The notes: generated by a model from the letters alone, not told the origin. A stretch of 64,000 bases of DNA from Candidatus Heimdallarchaeota archaeon (GCA_019894765.1 JAGXNT010000095.1:109220-173219); one strand, 5' to 3'; positions 43,203 to 52,428 are shown, numbered from the stretch's first letter. Numbers and translations are program-made.

Positions 43203-43231
43203 GAGGAGCATGAAAAAAGGACATGCTCCTC
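43203..43231 (+). terminator. Strong hairpin terminator
   Basis: A perfect 10-bp stem (GAGGAGCATG with CATGCTCCTC) and nine-base loop, followed by CTTTTATCTTTA. It is unusually GC-rich for this region. It separates the small peptide gene from the response-regulator gene. Confidence 0.75.
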
Positions 43232-43301
43232 CTTTTATCTTTACAATTAAAAATTGAAAACGATATTACAAATAGAAAAATAAAGTTGGAGTAATTCATG
43301 C

Positions 43302-43661
43302 ATGGGTAAAATCTTACTCGTTGAAGATGATATAAATATTAGAACTCTATTTAGGAAAATTCTCATTGCAAATGGTTATGAGGTTATTGAAGCTACCAAT
43401 GGAGAGGAGGCTCTTCGACTTTACGAGGATCTCGAAGAAAAACCAGAACTCATAATTCTTGATCACTTGATGCCAAAAAAAAGTGGACTAGAAGTCACAC
43501 AAGAATTGCTTAAACGTTATTCCCACAAAAATATCCTCATAATTACTGGTTACCCAAACATAGATCTGGAATGCTTTCCGAAAGAAACAGTCAAATTAAA
43601 ATTAAAACCAATTAGTGTTGCTGATTTTCTCTCTGAGATTCAAAGTATGGTAGAAGCATGA
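43302..43661 (+). CDS. Single-domain response regulator (CheY-like receiver)
   Basis: 119 residues, only a receiver domain. Acidic pocket VEDD (residues 7-10), phospho-acceptor aspartate 54 in LIILDHLMP, threonine in IITG, and the switch lysine 102 in LKPIS. No output domain, so it must act by binding a partner, as CheY or Spo0F do. No histidine kinase is in the window. GGAG about a dozen bases before the ATG. It follows the small peptide gene but is separated from it by the strong hairpin. Confidence 0.9.
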   Translation: MGKILLVEDDINIRTLFRKILIANGYEVIEATNGEEALRLYEDLEEKPELIILDHLMPKKSGLEVTQELLKRYSHKNILIITGYPNIDLECFPKETVKLKLKPISVADFLSEIQSMVEA

Positions 43662-43746
43662 ACTAGTAAAGAAAGAAAAGAAAAATTCGAATTAAAAATA
43701 AAAAAATCCAATGTGAAGTATAACCTCCAAAGAAGTTATAATTCAA

Positions 43747-44073
43747 CTAGGAATGATTGAAAGACATTTGTAAAACTAATATCTTCTTGGTTTTCGCTTT
43801 GTGTAACAATCTTGACAGTATACAGGTCGTTCGCCATCTGGTTTGAAGGGAACTTCTGTTTCTTGCCCACAATCTGCGCAAGTTACCTTGTGCATTTCTC
43901 TTGGGGGTCTGTCGTAGTTGCCGTATCGACTCATTTTATATTTTCACCAAATATTTATGTTATACATAATAAACAGAAAATAAGCTTAAAGATTAAATTT
44001 TAAGAAATCAAACTTGAAAGTTAATTACCAAAAAACAACTTCATTCCTATCTCTATGTTTGATAAATGTATAC
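43747..44073. repeat. Duplicated block, copy 1 (zinc-ribbon gene and its upstream region)
   Basis: About 327 bases that recur at 56796-57123 in the same orientation. The match is near-perfect across the upstream half (from the ribosome-binding site to AAATGTATAC) and across most of the coding part; it fades beyond CTAGGAATGATT on the other side. Confidence 0.85.
43776..43934 (-). CDS. CxxC-x17-CxxC zinc-ribbon mini-protein, copy 1
   Basis: 52 residues. Two CxxC pairs, CADC and CQDC, are exactly 17 residues apart, the signature of a small zinc-ribbon family widespread in archaea and some bacteria. The linker GQETEVPFKPDGERPVY and the basic tail YTKRKPRRY suggest nucleic-acid or ribosome binding; the function is not established. 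ATG at 43934 with GGTG upstream. It differs from the second copy (56824) at three residues (E35/T, T45/R, R50/S). It is a single gene with its own promoter region. Confidence 0.85.
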   Translation of the reverse strand: MSRYGNYDRPPREMHKVTCADCGQETEVPFKPDGERPVYCQDCYTKRKPRRY

Positions 44074-44162
44074 GAAGAAGAACTTCTACTCATGCTATTT
44101 AAACCTATTCGTAAACATAATTTAGGTGTTTATATGTATAGCAAATTTGGAAGCTTGTTGTT

Positions 44163-45551
44163 ATGATTGATTTGCTTATCGAGAACGGGAAAGTCTTTGT
44201 GGAAAATAAACTTATTGAAGCGAATTTGAGATTGGATAAAGGCAAGATTGTAGCAATAGAAAAGAAAAGCCCAACAACAAGTGTTCAGGAAACCATTGAT
44301 GCAACTAATAAAATAATAATTCCCGGAGGAATTGATGTCCACACTCACATCTTGGATTTGATTTACTCTTGTAGAGATGATTTTGTTACTGGAACACAGG
44401 GAGCTGCTTCTGGGGGAATAACTACCGTTTTAGAAATGCCTCTTGGAATTAATGGAAAAACAGCTATTGAATCATTTGAAATGCAATTAGAAGCAATGCA
44501 GGAAAAGTGTATAGTTGATTATGGTTTAATTGGAGCAGCGGGACATAATACTATTGATTCTATTCAAGAATTGGCTAAAAGAGGTGTTGTAGGTTTTAAG
44601 ACATTTATGATAAATGCTCCAGAGGAAGAAGCAGAACTCAAAGATCTTGCAGCTAAAAATGATTTTTTCTTATTGAAGATTTTTTCAAAAATCGCAAAAA
44701 CAGGATTGGTCAGTAGTGTACATGCTGAGAATGATGGAATAATTGCACACGAAATACAAAAACAAATTAAATTAGATAAGAGAGATTTTCAAGCACACAC
44801 TGATTCTAGACCTGCAATTGCAGAGGATTTAGCTTGTTTACAAGCAATGCTTTTAGCTAATCATGCAAACGTGAAGCTTAATCTAGTACACATGAGTTCT
44901 AGAACTGCTTTTGATCGCATAAGAAGAGCTAAAGCAATTGGTTGGGATGTTACTTGTGAGATTACCCCTCATCATCTATTGTTTACTACAGAAGAGGCAG
45001 AAAAAATTGGTCCTTGGTTAAAAGTTAATCCACCGATAAGATCAAAGGAGCATAATGTTGCAGCTTGGAAAGCACTCAATGATGGAACCATAGATTTCAT
45101 AGCCAGTGATCATTCACCTTATAGTCATGAGGAAAAGGATGTGGAATCAAAAGACAATAATTTCTTTGAATGTGGGTCCGGAACTCCAACACTGGAAACC
45201 ACGCTTCCCGTTATGTTGGATGCTGTTAACAAGAATAAATTAACACTTAACAGACTTGTTGATGCAATCGCCACTAGACCTGCAAAGAGATTTTGTTTAT
45301 ATCCACGAAAAGGAGAAATCCGAATTGGTGCTGATGCTGATCTTGTTATTATTGATATGCAGAAAGAGTATACTTTGAGAAACGATGACATGTATACAAA
45401 GTCAAAGATAACTGTTTTTAATGGTATGAAGATACAAGGAAAAATAGAACAAACTATTGTAAGGGGTAAAGTGGTTTTTGACAATGGAAAGTTTCCGGTG
45501 AAGAAAGGCTATGGAGAATATATTACTCCAAATCCGGATTATATCTCCTGA
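44163..45551 (+). CDS. Dihydropyrimidinase/hydantoinase/allantoinase-family amidohydrolase
   Basis: 462 residues. All metal-binding residues of the cyclic amidohydrolases are visible: HxH in GGIDVHTHI, the carboxylated lysine in VGFKTFM, histidines in SSVHAEN and LNLVHMSS, and aspartate in FIASDHSPY. The start MIDLLIENGKVFVENK and end GEIRIGADADLVIID are typical of allantoinase and D-hydantoinase. It opens a ring amide such as hydantoin, dihydropyrimidine or allantoin. The convergent neighbour is a hydantoin/allantoin racemase-like protein, which supports a hydantoin-type substrate. The two reading frames overlap by 29 bases at their 3' ends. Confidence 0.88.
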   Translation: MIDLLIENGKVFVENKLIEANLRLDKGKIVAIEKKSPTTSVQETIDATNKIIIPGGIDVHTHILDLIYSCRDDFVTGTQGAASGGITTVLEMPLGINGKTAIESFEMQLEAMQEKCIVDYGLIGAAGHNTIDSIQELAKRGVVGFKTFMINAPEEEAELKDLAAKNDFFLLKIFSKIAKTGLVSSVHAENDGIIAHEIQKQIKLDKRDFQAHTDSRPAIAEDLACLQAMLLANHANVKLNLVHMSSRTAFDRIRRAKAIGWDVTCEITPHHLLFTTEEAEKIGPWLKVNPPIRSKEHNVAAWKALNDGTIDFIASDHSPYSHEEKDVESKDNNFFECGSGTPTLETTLPVMLDAVNKNKLTLNRLVDAIATRPAKRFCLYPRKGEIRIGADADLVIIDMQKEYTLRNDDMYTKSKITVFNGMKIQGKIEQTIVRGKVVFDNGKFPVKKGYGEYITPNPDYIS

Positions 45552-46200
45552 TTTTACTTGTAGAAACACCGTATTTTACTAACCCAGTAGCAATAATCAA
45601 AGCACAAACAACTCCATCTAAAACCGGAACACCAAGCTCTTTCTGCAATTTTTTATCGAATCCGGTCATTCCTGCACAGCCAAGAACAATAACTTCTGCC
45701 ATATCTTCTTTGATTGCTAATTTAGCTGCCTGCAAATATTTCTCTTCAGTACTAAGATTACTCACATCACCTTCTGGAGCTCTTACCGATGCCATTGCAT
45801 CTTCTAAATGATATTTTCTAATAACCGCTTCTTTGTTCGGTATGGAGTGTTTTGAACCTGAAACAACTGAAAATTTGTGCCCTAGCATAGAAGCAATTTT
45901 CATAGATGCTTCACCAATACCAACAACGGGTTTCTTTGTGATTTCTTTCATAGCTTCAATATTAGGATCGCAATGACAAGCAATGATGAAGGCATCATAT
46001 TTATCTTCGTTTTTTCTCACTAATTCTATCATTCCAGGGGCTGTTTTTATTTCATCTTCATAGGTTTCGATGAATCTTGGAGCATCAGGGTTAGAGAGAC
46101 AGATTACCTCATATTCACCGTTAGCGAAATTTTCAGCTGATTTCTGAATTGCTTTCGTCATCTTCAAATCGCTATTTGGATTAATAATCAAGATTTTCAT
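45523..46200 (-). CDS. Hydantoin/allantoin racemase-like protein (Asp/Glu racemase superfamily)
   Basis: 225 residues. MKILIINPNSDLKMTKAI is the typical start of hydantoin racemases. The two catalytic cysteines are in FIIACHCDPN and VIVLGCAGMTGF, giving the two-base racemisation mechanism of the superfamily. It would interconvert enantiomers of a 5-substituted hydantoin or of allantoin. Its start overlaps the stop of the PLP decarboxylase in an ATGA, so they are coupled. Convergent with the cyclic amidohydrolase. Confidence 0.88.
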   Translation of the reverse strand: MKILIINPNSDLKMTKAIQKSAENFANGEYEVICLSNPDAPRFIETYEDEIKTAPGMIELVRKNEDKYDAFIIACHCDPNIEAMKEITKKPVVGIGEASMKIASMLGHKFSVVSGSKHSIPNKEAVIRKYHLEDAMASVRAPEGDVSNLSTEEKYLQAAKLAIKEDMAEVIVLGCAGMTGFDKKLQKELGVPVLDGVVCALIIATGLVKYGVSTSKIRRYNPDLE

Positions 46201-47570
46201 TTCTTAAACTCCTTAGCAAGAGCTTTTACTATTGAGATTGTTTCCATTAATGCTTGAGTTGTTACTACAGGTGAAATAGCCACTACCCGTAAAACTGTTT
46301 TGTCATCTAATTTTGTCAAAGAGATTGTTCGATCTCGGTCTACCATAATTCCATCATATACATATCTTTGTAGGTTATCTAACTCTTTCTCTGGAAAATC
46401 ATCTGGAATAATCCTGAAACATAGTATACCAGTGTCTGGTTGATGACATAACTCTATGTCTTCTTCTTTCTTAAGATCCTCATAGAAGTTTTTGATTGCA
46501 TCAAGTGGGGCTTGAAGTCTTTGGATAACTTTGGTCATCCCTTGATGTCGAAGAGAAGTTACAAGTGCTAAAGCAGAGAAGGGACGTGTAGAAGGTGGAG
46601 ATTTTAATCCTGGGTTTGGTTCTGGATCTTCTCTTCGATTAAAGTAGTCACTGTATACCGTCATCCTTCCGAAATCCTCCCATCGTCGAACAAAAAGTAA
46701 TGAATTCGGTATAGGAATCCCAAGTTGTTTGTGGGGATTCCAACAGAGTGAATCTGCTAATTCCGCACCTTCGAATAAATGCTTCCACTCTGGAACAAGA
46801 CTGTAAGCAAAACCATATGCTCCATCTACATGCAACCAAGCTCCTATTTCTTTGCAAATCTTCGCAATTGGAGGAATAGGATCTACCGAACCAGTAGAAG
46901 TTGTCCCTGCAGTAATAAATACACAGAAAATATCCTTTGATTCTTGCAGTTCTTTTACGGTTTCTTTCATTAGATTTACATCAATTCGACGAATTTCATC
47001 AACTGCCAAGAATCGAAGACTCTCTTCCCCAAGTCCAAGCATTCGAACAGCATGTTTTACAGAAAAATGAGCGCCATAAGAAGTCAAGACTATTAATCGA
47101 CTTGGATCTTTAAATCCTTTAATTCCTTTTTCTGCGAGGTTAAATCCTTCCTTTTCTGCTTGTTTATGAAGAGCAAGGTAAAGAGCTTCTTGATTACCGT
47201 ATGTTCCAGAAGCCATAAACGTAGCATCAGCATTTTCTGAAAAACCAAAAAGCTTGCATAAAGCTTTACAACAGAGTTCTTCTAGCATTACTCCTCCGGG
47301 AGAAACCTGCCAATTCGTTACTCCTTGATTGTAAGAAAGAGCTATTTTTGCACCTAATTCTGCTCCCTCCTCTGGAAATGCGTTGAACATGGATTGAAAA
47401 CCAGGTAGATCATATCTCATTAAATGAGGGACCAAACGCTCTTCAATCATTGCATTTAGAGTTTCGAGTGAAAGACCTTCTTCTTGAAAATCCACAAGTG
47501 GTTTCAATTCCTCTTCCATTTCTTCGGGAGAAGCTTTTGAGCAAACTGGAATTCCGCTTTGATTATTCAT
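46197..47570 (-). CDS. Group II PLP-dependent amino acid decarboxylase
   Basis: 457 residues of the aromatic-amino-acid/glutamate decarboxylase group. The PLP lysine is in NPHKQLG; AGTTSTGSVDPI and LHVDGAYGFAY hold the residues that bind the cofactor ring and phosphate. QGVTNWQVSPGGVMLEE is the conserved N-terminal part. It would decarboxylate an amino acid to an amine; substrate choice (aromatic, acidic or diamino acid) is not clear. With the racemase and hydantoinase it suggests a route from a hydantoin-type compound through an amino acid to an amine (inference). Confidence 0.88.
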   Translation of the reverse strand: MNNQSGIPVCSKASPEEMEEELKPLVDFQEEGLSLETLNAMIEERLVPHLMRYDLPGFQSMFNAFPEEGAELGAKIALSYNQGVTNWQVSPGGVMLEELCCKALCKLFGFSENADATFMASGTYGNQEALYLALHKQAEKEGFNLAEKGIKGFKDPSRLIVLTSYGAHFSVKHAVRMLGLGEESLRFLAVDEIRRIDVNLMKETVKELQESKDIFCVFITAGTTSTGSVDPIPPIAKICKEIGAWLHVDGAYGFAYSLVPEWKHLFEGAELADSLCWNPHKQLGIPIPNSLLFVRRWEDFGRMTVYSDYFNRREDPEPNPGLKSPPSTRPFSALALVTSLRHQGMTKVIQRLQAPLDAIKNFYEDLKKEEDIELCHQPDTGILCFRIIPDDFPEKELDNLQRYVYDGIMVDRDRTISLTKLDDKTVLRVVAISPVVTTQALMETISIVKALAKEFKK

Positions 47571-47680
47571 TCAAATCAACTTGCTTGAGTTAGAGATAAT
47601 CGATCCTTAAAACAAAGATCAATTTCTAGTATGTAGTTATTCAAGATTAAAGTTAAAGCTTTTTACCTTTGGAAAGAATC

Positions 47681-48739
47681 ATGTTGAAATTGGAGAGACT
47701 GTTAGTGAAAATTCCAGAAATTTATGCTGATAAGAATGTCGTTTTATCCATGGCTGGTTCAGGAAATCCTTGGGATTATTTTATTCCCTCGAGTAAACTC
47801 ACTCTTAGAGCCATACATGATGGCTATTCATTAGCTGAAATTCAGGAATTATTTCAGATATCAGAAGAAGATCTTTTTGAGAAAATAAATCTACTAATGG
47901 AAGCAAACCTTCTTAGAAAAGATAATGGCAATTACTATCCTACTTTTTTGATTGCTGATGAAAAAGAAACATTAGCGACTTATAATCACTCGAAAAAATT
48001 CGGTCGGATAATCGCAGATGAATTAGTTAATAACTGGGAAGAAATCAAAAGCAAGTATAAAGAGCTTGAAATAAGCAAAACACATTCGATTAATGATCTC
48101 TCACTAGTATTAGTTGGTTCTAAAATTCTGGATATTGGATTACTTGAAGCATTAGTAAAGGATAGAACATTATTAACACCAGCACCAAAACGACCTAGCC
48201 CTAAAAGACCTGATGGTCAATATTACTTCTTTATGATTGATGGAAAAGTAGAATATTTAGGAAAATACGGTGAAGACTCCAAAGATTTACCTTGGGAAAA
48301 TTGGCATTTCTTTACATTCGGTCTAAATATTATAAATGAAAAATACAATGAACCTCGAGGAAGAATTGAGGAAAGATATGATGAATTACGAAAAAACGAA
48401 GAAGTGAAAAAGCCAGAGGAATTAGCGTTAAAATTAGGTGTACCTATATTATCTCGAGAAGATTCACTTGTGTGGAAAGAATTCACTCAGAAAGTAGCAA
48501 ATCGATTATTATTACGGATAAAAGAGAAGGAAAAGGACTTGCTCGAATTCTACAACAACCTAAAAATCAGTAGATATACTAGCAATAGTCTTGGAGAATT
48601 CATGTGCTGGTATATCCACATAGCTTATTCTTGGGCAATTGATTTTCTAGTTGAGGAAAAAATTATCTATATGCCTGACGAGAAATTTGGAACTTTAGTT
48701 ATCTATTCTGAAGGACCACAAGGATTACTGATCAAATAA
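47681..48739 (+). CDS. Unrecognised protein with N-terminal winged-helix-like domain
   Basis: 352 residues. Residues 30-85 look like a winged helix (LTLRAIHDGYSLAEIQELFQISEEDLFEKINLLMEANLLRKDNGNYYPTF). The rest is helical with conserved-looking aromatic patches (ENWHFFTFGLNII, FMCWYIHIAYSWAID). A proline-rich loop (TPAPKRPSPKRPDG) separates the halves. No known catalytic motif. ATG at 47681 follows GGAAAG; the TTG at 47669 lies before it. Divergent from the decarboxylase gene with about 110 bases between, so it may regulate that group (inference). Confidence 0.6.
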   Translation: MLKLERLLVKIPEIYADKNVVLSMAGSGNPWDYFIPSSKLTLRAIHDGYSLAEIQELFQISEEDLFEKINLLMEANLLRKDNGNYYPTFLIADEKETLATYNHSKKFGRIIADELVNNWEEIKSKYKELEISKTHSINDLSLVLVGSKILDIGLLEALVKDRTLLTPAPKRPSPKRPDGQYYFFMIDGKVEYLGKYGEDSKDLPWENWHFFTFGLNIINEKYNEPRGRIEERYDELRKNEEVKKPEELALKLGVPILSREDSLVWKEFTQKVANRLLLRIKEKEKDLLEFYNNLKISRYTSNSLGEFMCWYIHIAYSWAIDFLVEEKIIYMPDEKFGTLVIYSEGPQGLLIK

Positions 48740-48918
48740 GAAAAACCTTGAGTAGCATGTGTTTAAATTTTTGATTAAAGGACGTATTTCTCAAATTTTT
48801 GAGAATTAATTCTGGATTTCTACCAATATTTATATTATCTGAAGAATTAGTTAAAATGATTTAGCAAATATTGTTGACCGGAAATTATTGCTTAATCATA
48901 AGTTAGGAGTTATTTAAG

Positions 48919-50019
48919 ATGAAAAGAAAAGAAGCATTAATTCTTAGTTTCATTATTTTACTGAGTAGTTTTTTTGTTTTATCAAGCAGTAGTTCAGTAA
49001 TGGGTGAGGAATTAAGTTTAACAAAAATAGGGCAATTTGAGGGGTGTTATTTTGCTTATGATGTGCAAGTAGAAAATGATATAGCTTATATAGCTGATGC
49101 TGGGGATGGATTCTGGATTTTAAATGTAAGCAATTCTACCAATCCTACAGTATTATCTCATAAACTATTAGGTGGTGTTGAGCACTGCGTATATGTTGAA
49201 AATAATGTTGCTTTTGTTACAGATTATCAAAATGGGTTAAAAATTTTTGATGTCTCTAATCCTATCAATCCTCAACAAATTGGTCAATTTGTTAATGGAA
49301 ATGAAATCAGTATTGTTGGTACTGATAATGACATAGCTTGTATAGGGGATCCTTTCTTATCGATACTAAATATCAGTGATTTAACTCATCCAACAGAAAT
49401 TTATCGAGATGATGATTTACCAGTAATTGATCTAATCATTCATGAGGATGTTCTTTTCTGCTTAGATCTCTTCCATGGACTAATAATTCTTAATATAAGT
49501 AATCCTGCTTTACCAGTGGAAATCAATCAATGGGTAACTGCCGGTCCATGGTATCGGGATATTGAAATTCTAGATGATGTTATTTTTATGGCAAGCAATA
49601 TTGGACTAAAAGCTCTAAATATTAGTAGTCTTACAAGTCTCCAAGAGCTTAATACGAATACAGGCGGAAATGCAGTAAGAAGCTTAGACATTTCAGATAA
49701 TTTACTCTATATATCCGAATCTGATGTGAATCTAATAATATTTAACATTACAGACATTGATAGTTTCGAGGAAGTTGGACGGTATACAGAGGCAGGAGTT
49801 GTTATAAATTCAATATTTGTTTCAAATGATGTTATTTATGCTACCGCTGAAAGCGATGGATTAATAATCATTGGAAAAGAGTCAAGTGCTAACACAAATG
49901 AAACACATTCAGCTCCATATATTATTGGATTATTTGGTTTAACTATGATAGGGATAATTAATTTGCTGAAAAGAAAGAAAACACTTACTAGGAACAAATT
50001 GAGTTACAAAACGATTTAG
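48919..50019 (+). CDS. Exported LVIVD-repeat protein with C-terminal anchor
   Basis: 366 residues. Signal peptide (about 6-28), then repeats of some 42 residues with the LVIVD pattern, for example GFWILNVSNSTNPTVLS, GLKIFDVSNPINPQQIG, GLIILNISNPALPVEIN and GLKALNISSLTSLQELN, then a C-terminal TM helix followed by KRKKTLTRNK. Six to seven repeats form a beta-propeller on the outer surface. It should bind a ligand or other surface proteins. GGAG in front of the ATG. No partner is evident. Confidence 0.85.
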   Translation: MKRKEALILSFIILLSSFFVLSSSSSVMGEELSLTKIGQFEGCYFAYDVQVENDIAYIADAGDGFWILNVSNSTNPTVLSHKLLGGVEHCVYVENNVAFVTDYQNGLKIFDVSNPINPQQIGQFVNGNEISIVGTDNDIACIGDPFLSILNISDLTHPTEIYRDDDLPVIDLIIHEDVLFCLDLFHGLIILNISNPALPVEINQWVTAGPWYRDIEILDDVIFMASNIGLKALNISSLTSLQELNTNTGGNAVRSLDISDNLLYISESDVNLIIFNITDIDSFEEVGRYTEAGVVINSIFVSNDVIYATAESDGLIIIGKESSANTNETHSAPYIIGLFGLTMIGIINLLKRKKTLTRNKLSYKTI

Positions 50020-50041
50020 AAGTATCTTATAACAGGAATAA

Positions 50042-50167
50042 ATTTGGTATCTATGTGGGATTAATAAAACCCTAGGATTGGTAACAACAGAGATTGGTTT
50101 GAAACTTGCAGAGATAGTTGCAGAGGAAATAGCATCTACCATTGATGAATTATATAATTCTCAATAG
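50042..50167 (+). pseudogene. C-terminal gene remnant, possibly creatininase-like
   Basis: A 41-codon open stretch with no start codon, ending at the TAG at 50165-50167, that reads like the end of a real protein: NKTLGLVTTEIGLKLAEIV then AEEIASTIDELYNSQ. The T-x-E-x-G-x-K-L-x-E pattern resembles the last helix of creatininase-family amidohydrolases. The rest of such a gene is missing. It lies between the LVIVD gene and the serine hydrolase. The assignment rests on a short pattern only. Confidence 0.3.
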
Positions 50168-50203
50168 TTCTAATTTTAATGTAATTGGTTAGTAAGTGAG
50201 GTG

Positions 50204-52258
50204 TTAGTATCCTAAGATATTCCAATACATGAAATAAGCAACAATTGAAAAGCTTAGTATTGTTAAAACTGAATACAAAATCCTTTCCCACAATTTCCAA
50301 TATGGTTTTTTGTGAATATTACCTATACCCAACCAAGACAAAATGCTAAAAATTGTCATTCCAGCTATTAATATCAAAGCAATGATTGGTAAAATAATTA
50401 AGCTGTTTAAACCATCAAAAGCATCTTGTGCAAGTAGAATAGTGGAATAGTTTTTTGTAATTACAAAGATAAAAGGTACAATTGAGAAAATTATTACTCC
50501 AAAATTTAACCATTTCGAAATTGTAGGAAGTATTGCATTTTTATCTTCACCTTTTTTTATTCTAATAAGAGCTAGAATTCCCCAAACAATAGAAACGATA
50601 AGGGAAATTACCATAACAGAAAAAAGAAAGAAATTCAGTCCTTCAGGAGTAGTGTAAATAGGATGAAGCCGTTCAAAGGAATAAAGAGGTATAAAGATCG
50701 TTGAATAAAAATTCGTAATGCGCCCATTCTCGTTTCTTATAAAAGCAATTCTATAATCGTATTGACCAGTTGTTTCTACAAAATAATCAGGTTCTATTTG
50801 AACAAATTGCAAGCCGAAAATTTCGAGATATCCATTATTGGTTGCAATACTAATAGCATCTGTTAAATAATCATGTTCTATAATTTCATAAGGAAGACCA
50901 ATTGGTGGTTGAATTGTTTTATCCGAATAAAGCCTTCTTGTAGTACAATAAAGACCAGTAAATTGTCTTAATCCTTTATCATAGCCATCCATTGGATTAA
51001 TTTCATTTATATACGGATAGTATCGATTCATGAAATCATTGAAGAAATCATCCCGAGCTCTTGAACCTCCTCTACTATTATAGGATATGAAGAAGCCCAA
51101 TTTATCATCTGGAAATAATGCCATCAAACTATGGAAGAAGATTGTATCTCCCCCATGTCCCATTATATGTTCATTGTGTGTGTCCATCTCATATAATCCT
51201 AGATTTGCTCCTGGAAGGTTAGGATGAGTAGTGAAATGTTCTTCTTGCATCATTTGTACAGTTTCATTCAATAAAATCTGTGTGCCATTATAGTAGCCAT
51301 TATCTAGTAAAGCAATCATGAATTTAGCCATGTTTGTTGCTGTAGAGCTGCATGAACCAGCTGGTGGCACAGATAAATATTCAAAATAACCTATTTGACC
51401 AGCTTCATTATAACCGGATGACATATTTAAGCTCAAGTCTGCAGGTAATGGTTCTCTAAATGTACTACTGTTTAATCCTATTGGAATGAAAATTTCATCT
51501 TCAATATACTGTTCAAATGGTTTTTCAGACATTTCTTGCACGATGTATCCTGCTAATGTAAATCCATAATTTGAGTATGAAGTAATAACTCCAGGTGGAT
51601 GCACTCTGTCTGGTAGTATCTCAATAACAAATTCTTCCAGAGATGGTATACCAAATGCTGAAGAGAATATTGAAGGATAAGCCTTTTCTTCAAAACCAGC
51701 AGAATGTGTTAAAATATGTCTTAATGTAATTGGGTTGGAATATGTATCAGGTATTTTAAAAGCCGTCAAATAATTATTGATGTTTGTATCAAGATTGAGA
51801 ATTCCATTTTCCACTAATTGTAGTACTGCTACAGTAGTAAAAGTTTTTGAAATAGAACCTATTCGAAACAACGTTTGATTAGCTATAACAGGTTTAACAA
51901 CAGGTACTAATGCCCTATTTCCATATCCTTTTGCTAATAATAATTCATCATCTTTAACAAAAGAAATTGTCATTCCAACAATATTGTGTTGGGTTAATTG
52001 ATCTGGAATATAATCATCAAGAAAAATCTCTAATTCAGTTTGATTTGAAATATCTAATGTAGATAATGAATTCTCAGCATTTCTAGATAAATCAGTTATT
52101 CTTGATGTATCATAATCGTAAAATGAATTATTCCGTGATACTAAACCAATGTTAGAAACATTGTTAAAAATAATCAAAGCAGTTCCTGTGATAAAAAACA
52201 CTAATACGATGTTTATTTTCTTGGTTGACAAATAATACCCAACTTTTCCTGTAAACAT
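50204..52258 (-). CDS. Membrane-bound serine hydrolase (beta-lactamase/PBP-like)
   Basis: 684 residues. One N-terminal TM helix (INIVLVFFITGTALIIF), an outer beta-lactamase-class C-like domain, and four TM helices at the C-terminus. Catalytic marks are SISK (S-x-x-K) with LFRIGSISKTFTTVAVLQLV, YSNYG (Y-x-N), and HGGDT replacing the KTG triad. AEEL-type substrate loops are unremarkable. In archaea, which lack murein, such proteins are thought to be peptidases or esterases of D-amino acid or ester substrates. AT-rich upstream region without a clear ribosome-binding site, so translation may be leaderless. Confidence 0.85.
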   Translation of the reverse strand: MFTGKVGYYLSTKKINIVLVFFITGTALIIFNNVSNIGLVSRNNSFYDYDTSRITDLSRNAENSLSTLDISNQTELEIFLDDYIPDQLTQHNIVGMTISFVKDDELLLAKGYGNRALVPVVKPVIANQTLFRIGSISKTFTTVAVLQLVENGILNLDTNINNYLTAFKIPDTYSNPITLRHILTHSAGFEEKAYPSIFSSAFGIPSLEEFVIEILPDRVHPPGVITSYSNYGFTLAGYIVQEMSEKPFEQYIEDEIFIPIGLNSSTFREPLPADLSLNMSSGYNEAGQIGYFEYLSVPPAGSCSSTATNMAKFMIALLDNGYYNGTQILLNETVQMMQEEHFTTHPNLPGANLGLYEMDTHNEHIMGHGGDTIFFHSLMALFPDDKLGFFISYNSRGGSRARDDFFNDFMNRYYPYINEINPMDGYDKGLRQFTGLYCTTRRLYSDKTIQPPIGLPYEIIEHDYLTDAISIATNNGYLEIFGLQFVQIEPDYFVETTGQYDYRIAFIRNENGRITNFYSTIFIPLYSFERLHPIYTTPEGLNFFLFSVMVISLIVSIVWGILALIRIKKGEDKNAILPTISKWLNFGVIIFSIVPFIFVITKNYSTILLAQDAFDGLNSLIILPIIALILIAGMTIFSILSWLGIGNIHKKPYWKLWERILYSVLTILSFSIVAYFMYWNILGY

Positions 52259-52369
52259 ATTATATTATATGTTCAGTTATAAAAACGAATGTAAATTTAG
52301 GTGCTATTGTTTTTTAATATTGATTTTGTGGATTTCAATATAAAAATCGTTTATTATGAATTAAAGAAA

Positions 52370-52401
52370 TGTGGAACCAGCGCGATTGGATCACATAAGC
52401 C
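52370..52401 (-). repeat. tRNA 3'-end relic 1 (leftmost)
   Basis: Read on the minus strand it gives the 3' part of a tRNA: a T-arm with loop ATCCAAT, T-stem CGCGC, then TGGTTCC and A. The terminal CCA has decayed. The core CCAGCGCGATTGGA matches the real tRNA end at 63969. No D-arm or anticodon is present on the other side. It is the most distant from the intact copy. Confidence 0.7.
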
Positions 52402-52428
52402 AAAGTTAATTTATAAAGTAGAATTCAT

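Noticed and set aside
50204..52258. Antibiotic-resistance beta-lactamase
   Set aside because: The protein has one N-terminal and four C-terminal membrane helices and HGG in place of KTG; in a cell without murein a peptidase or esterase role is more plausible.
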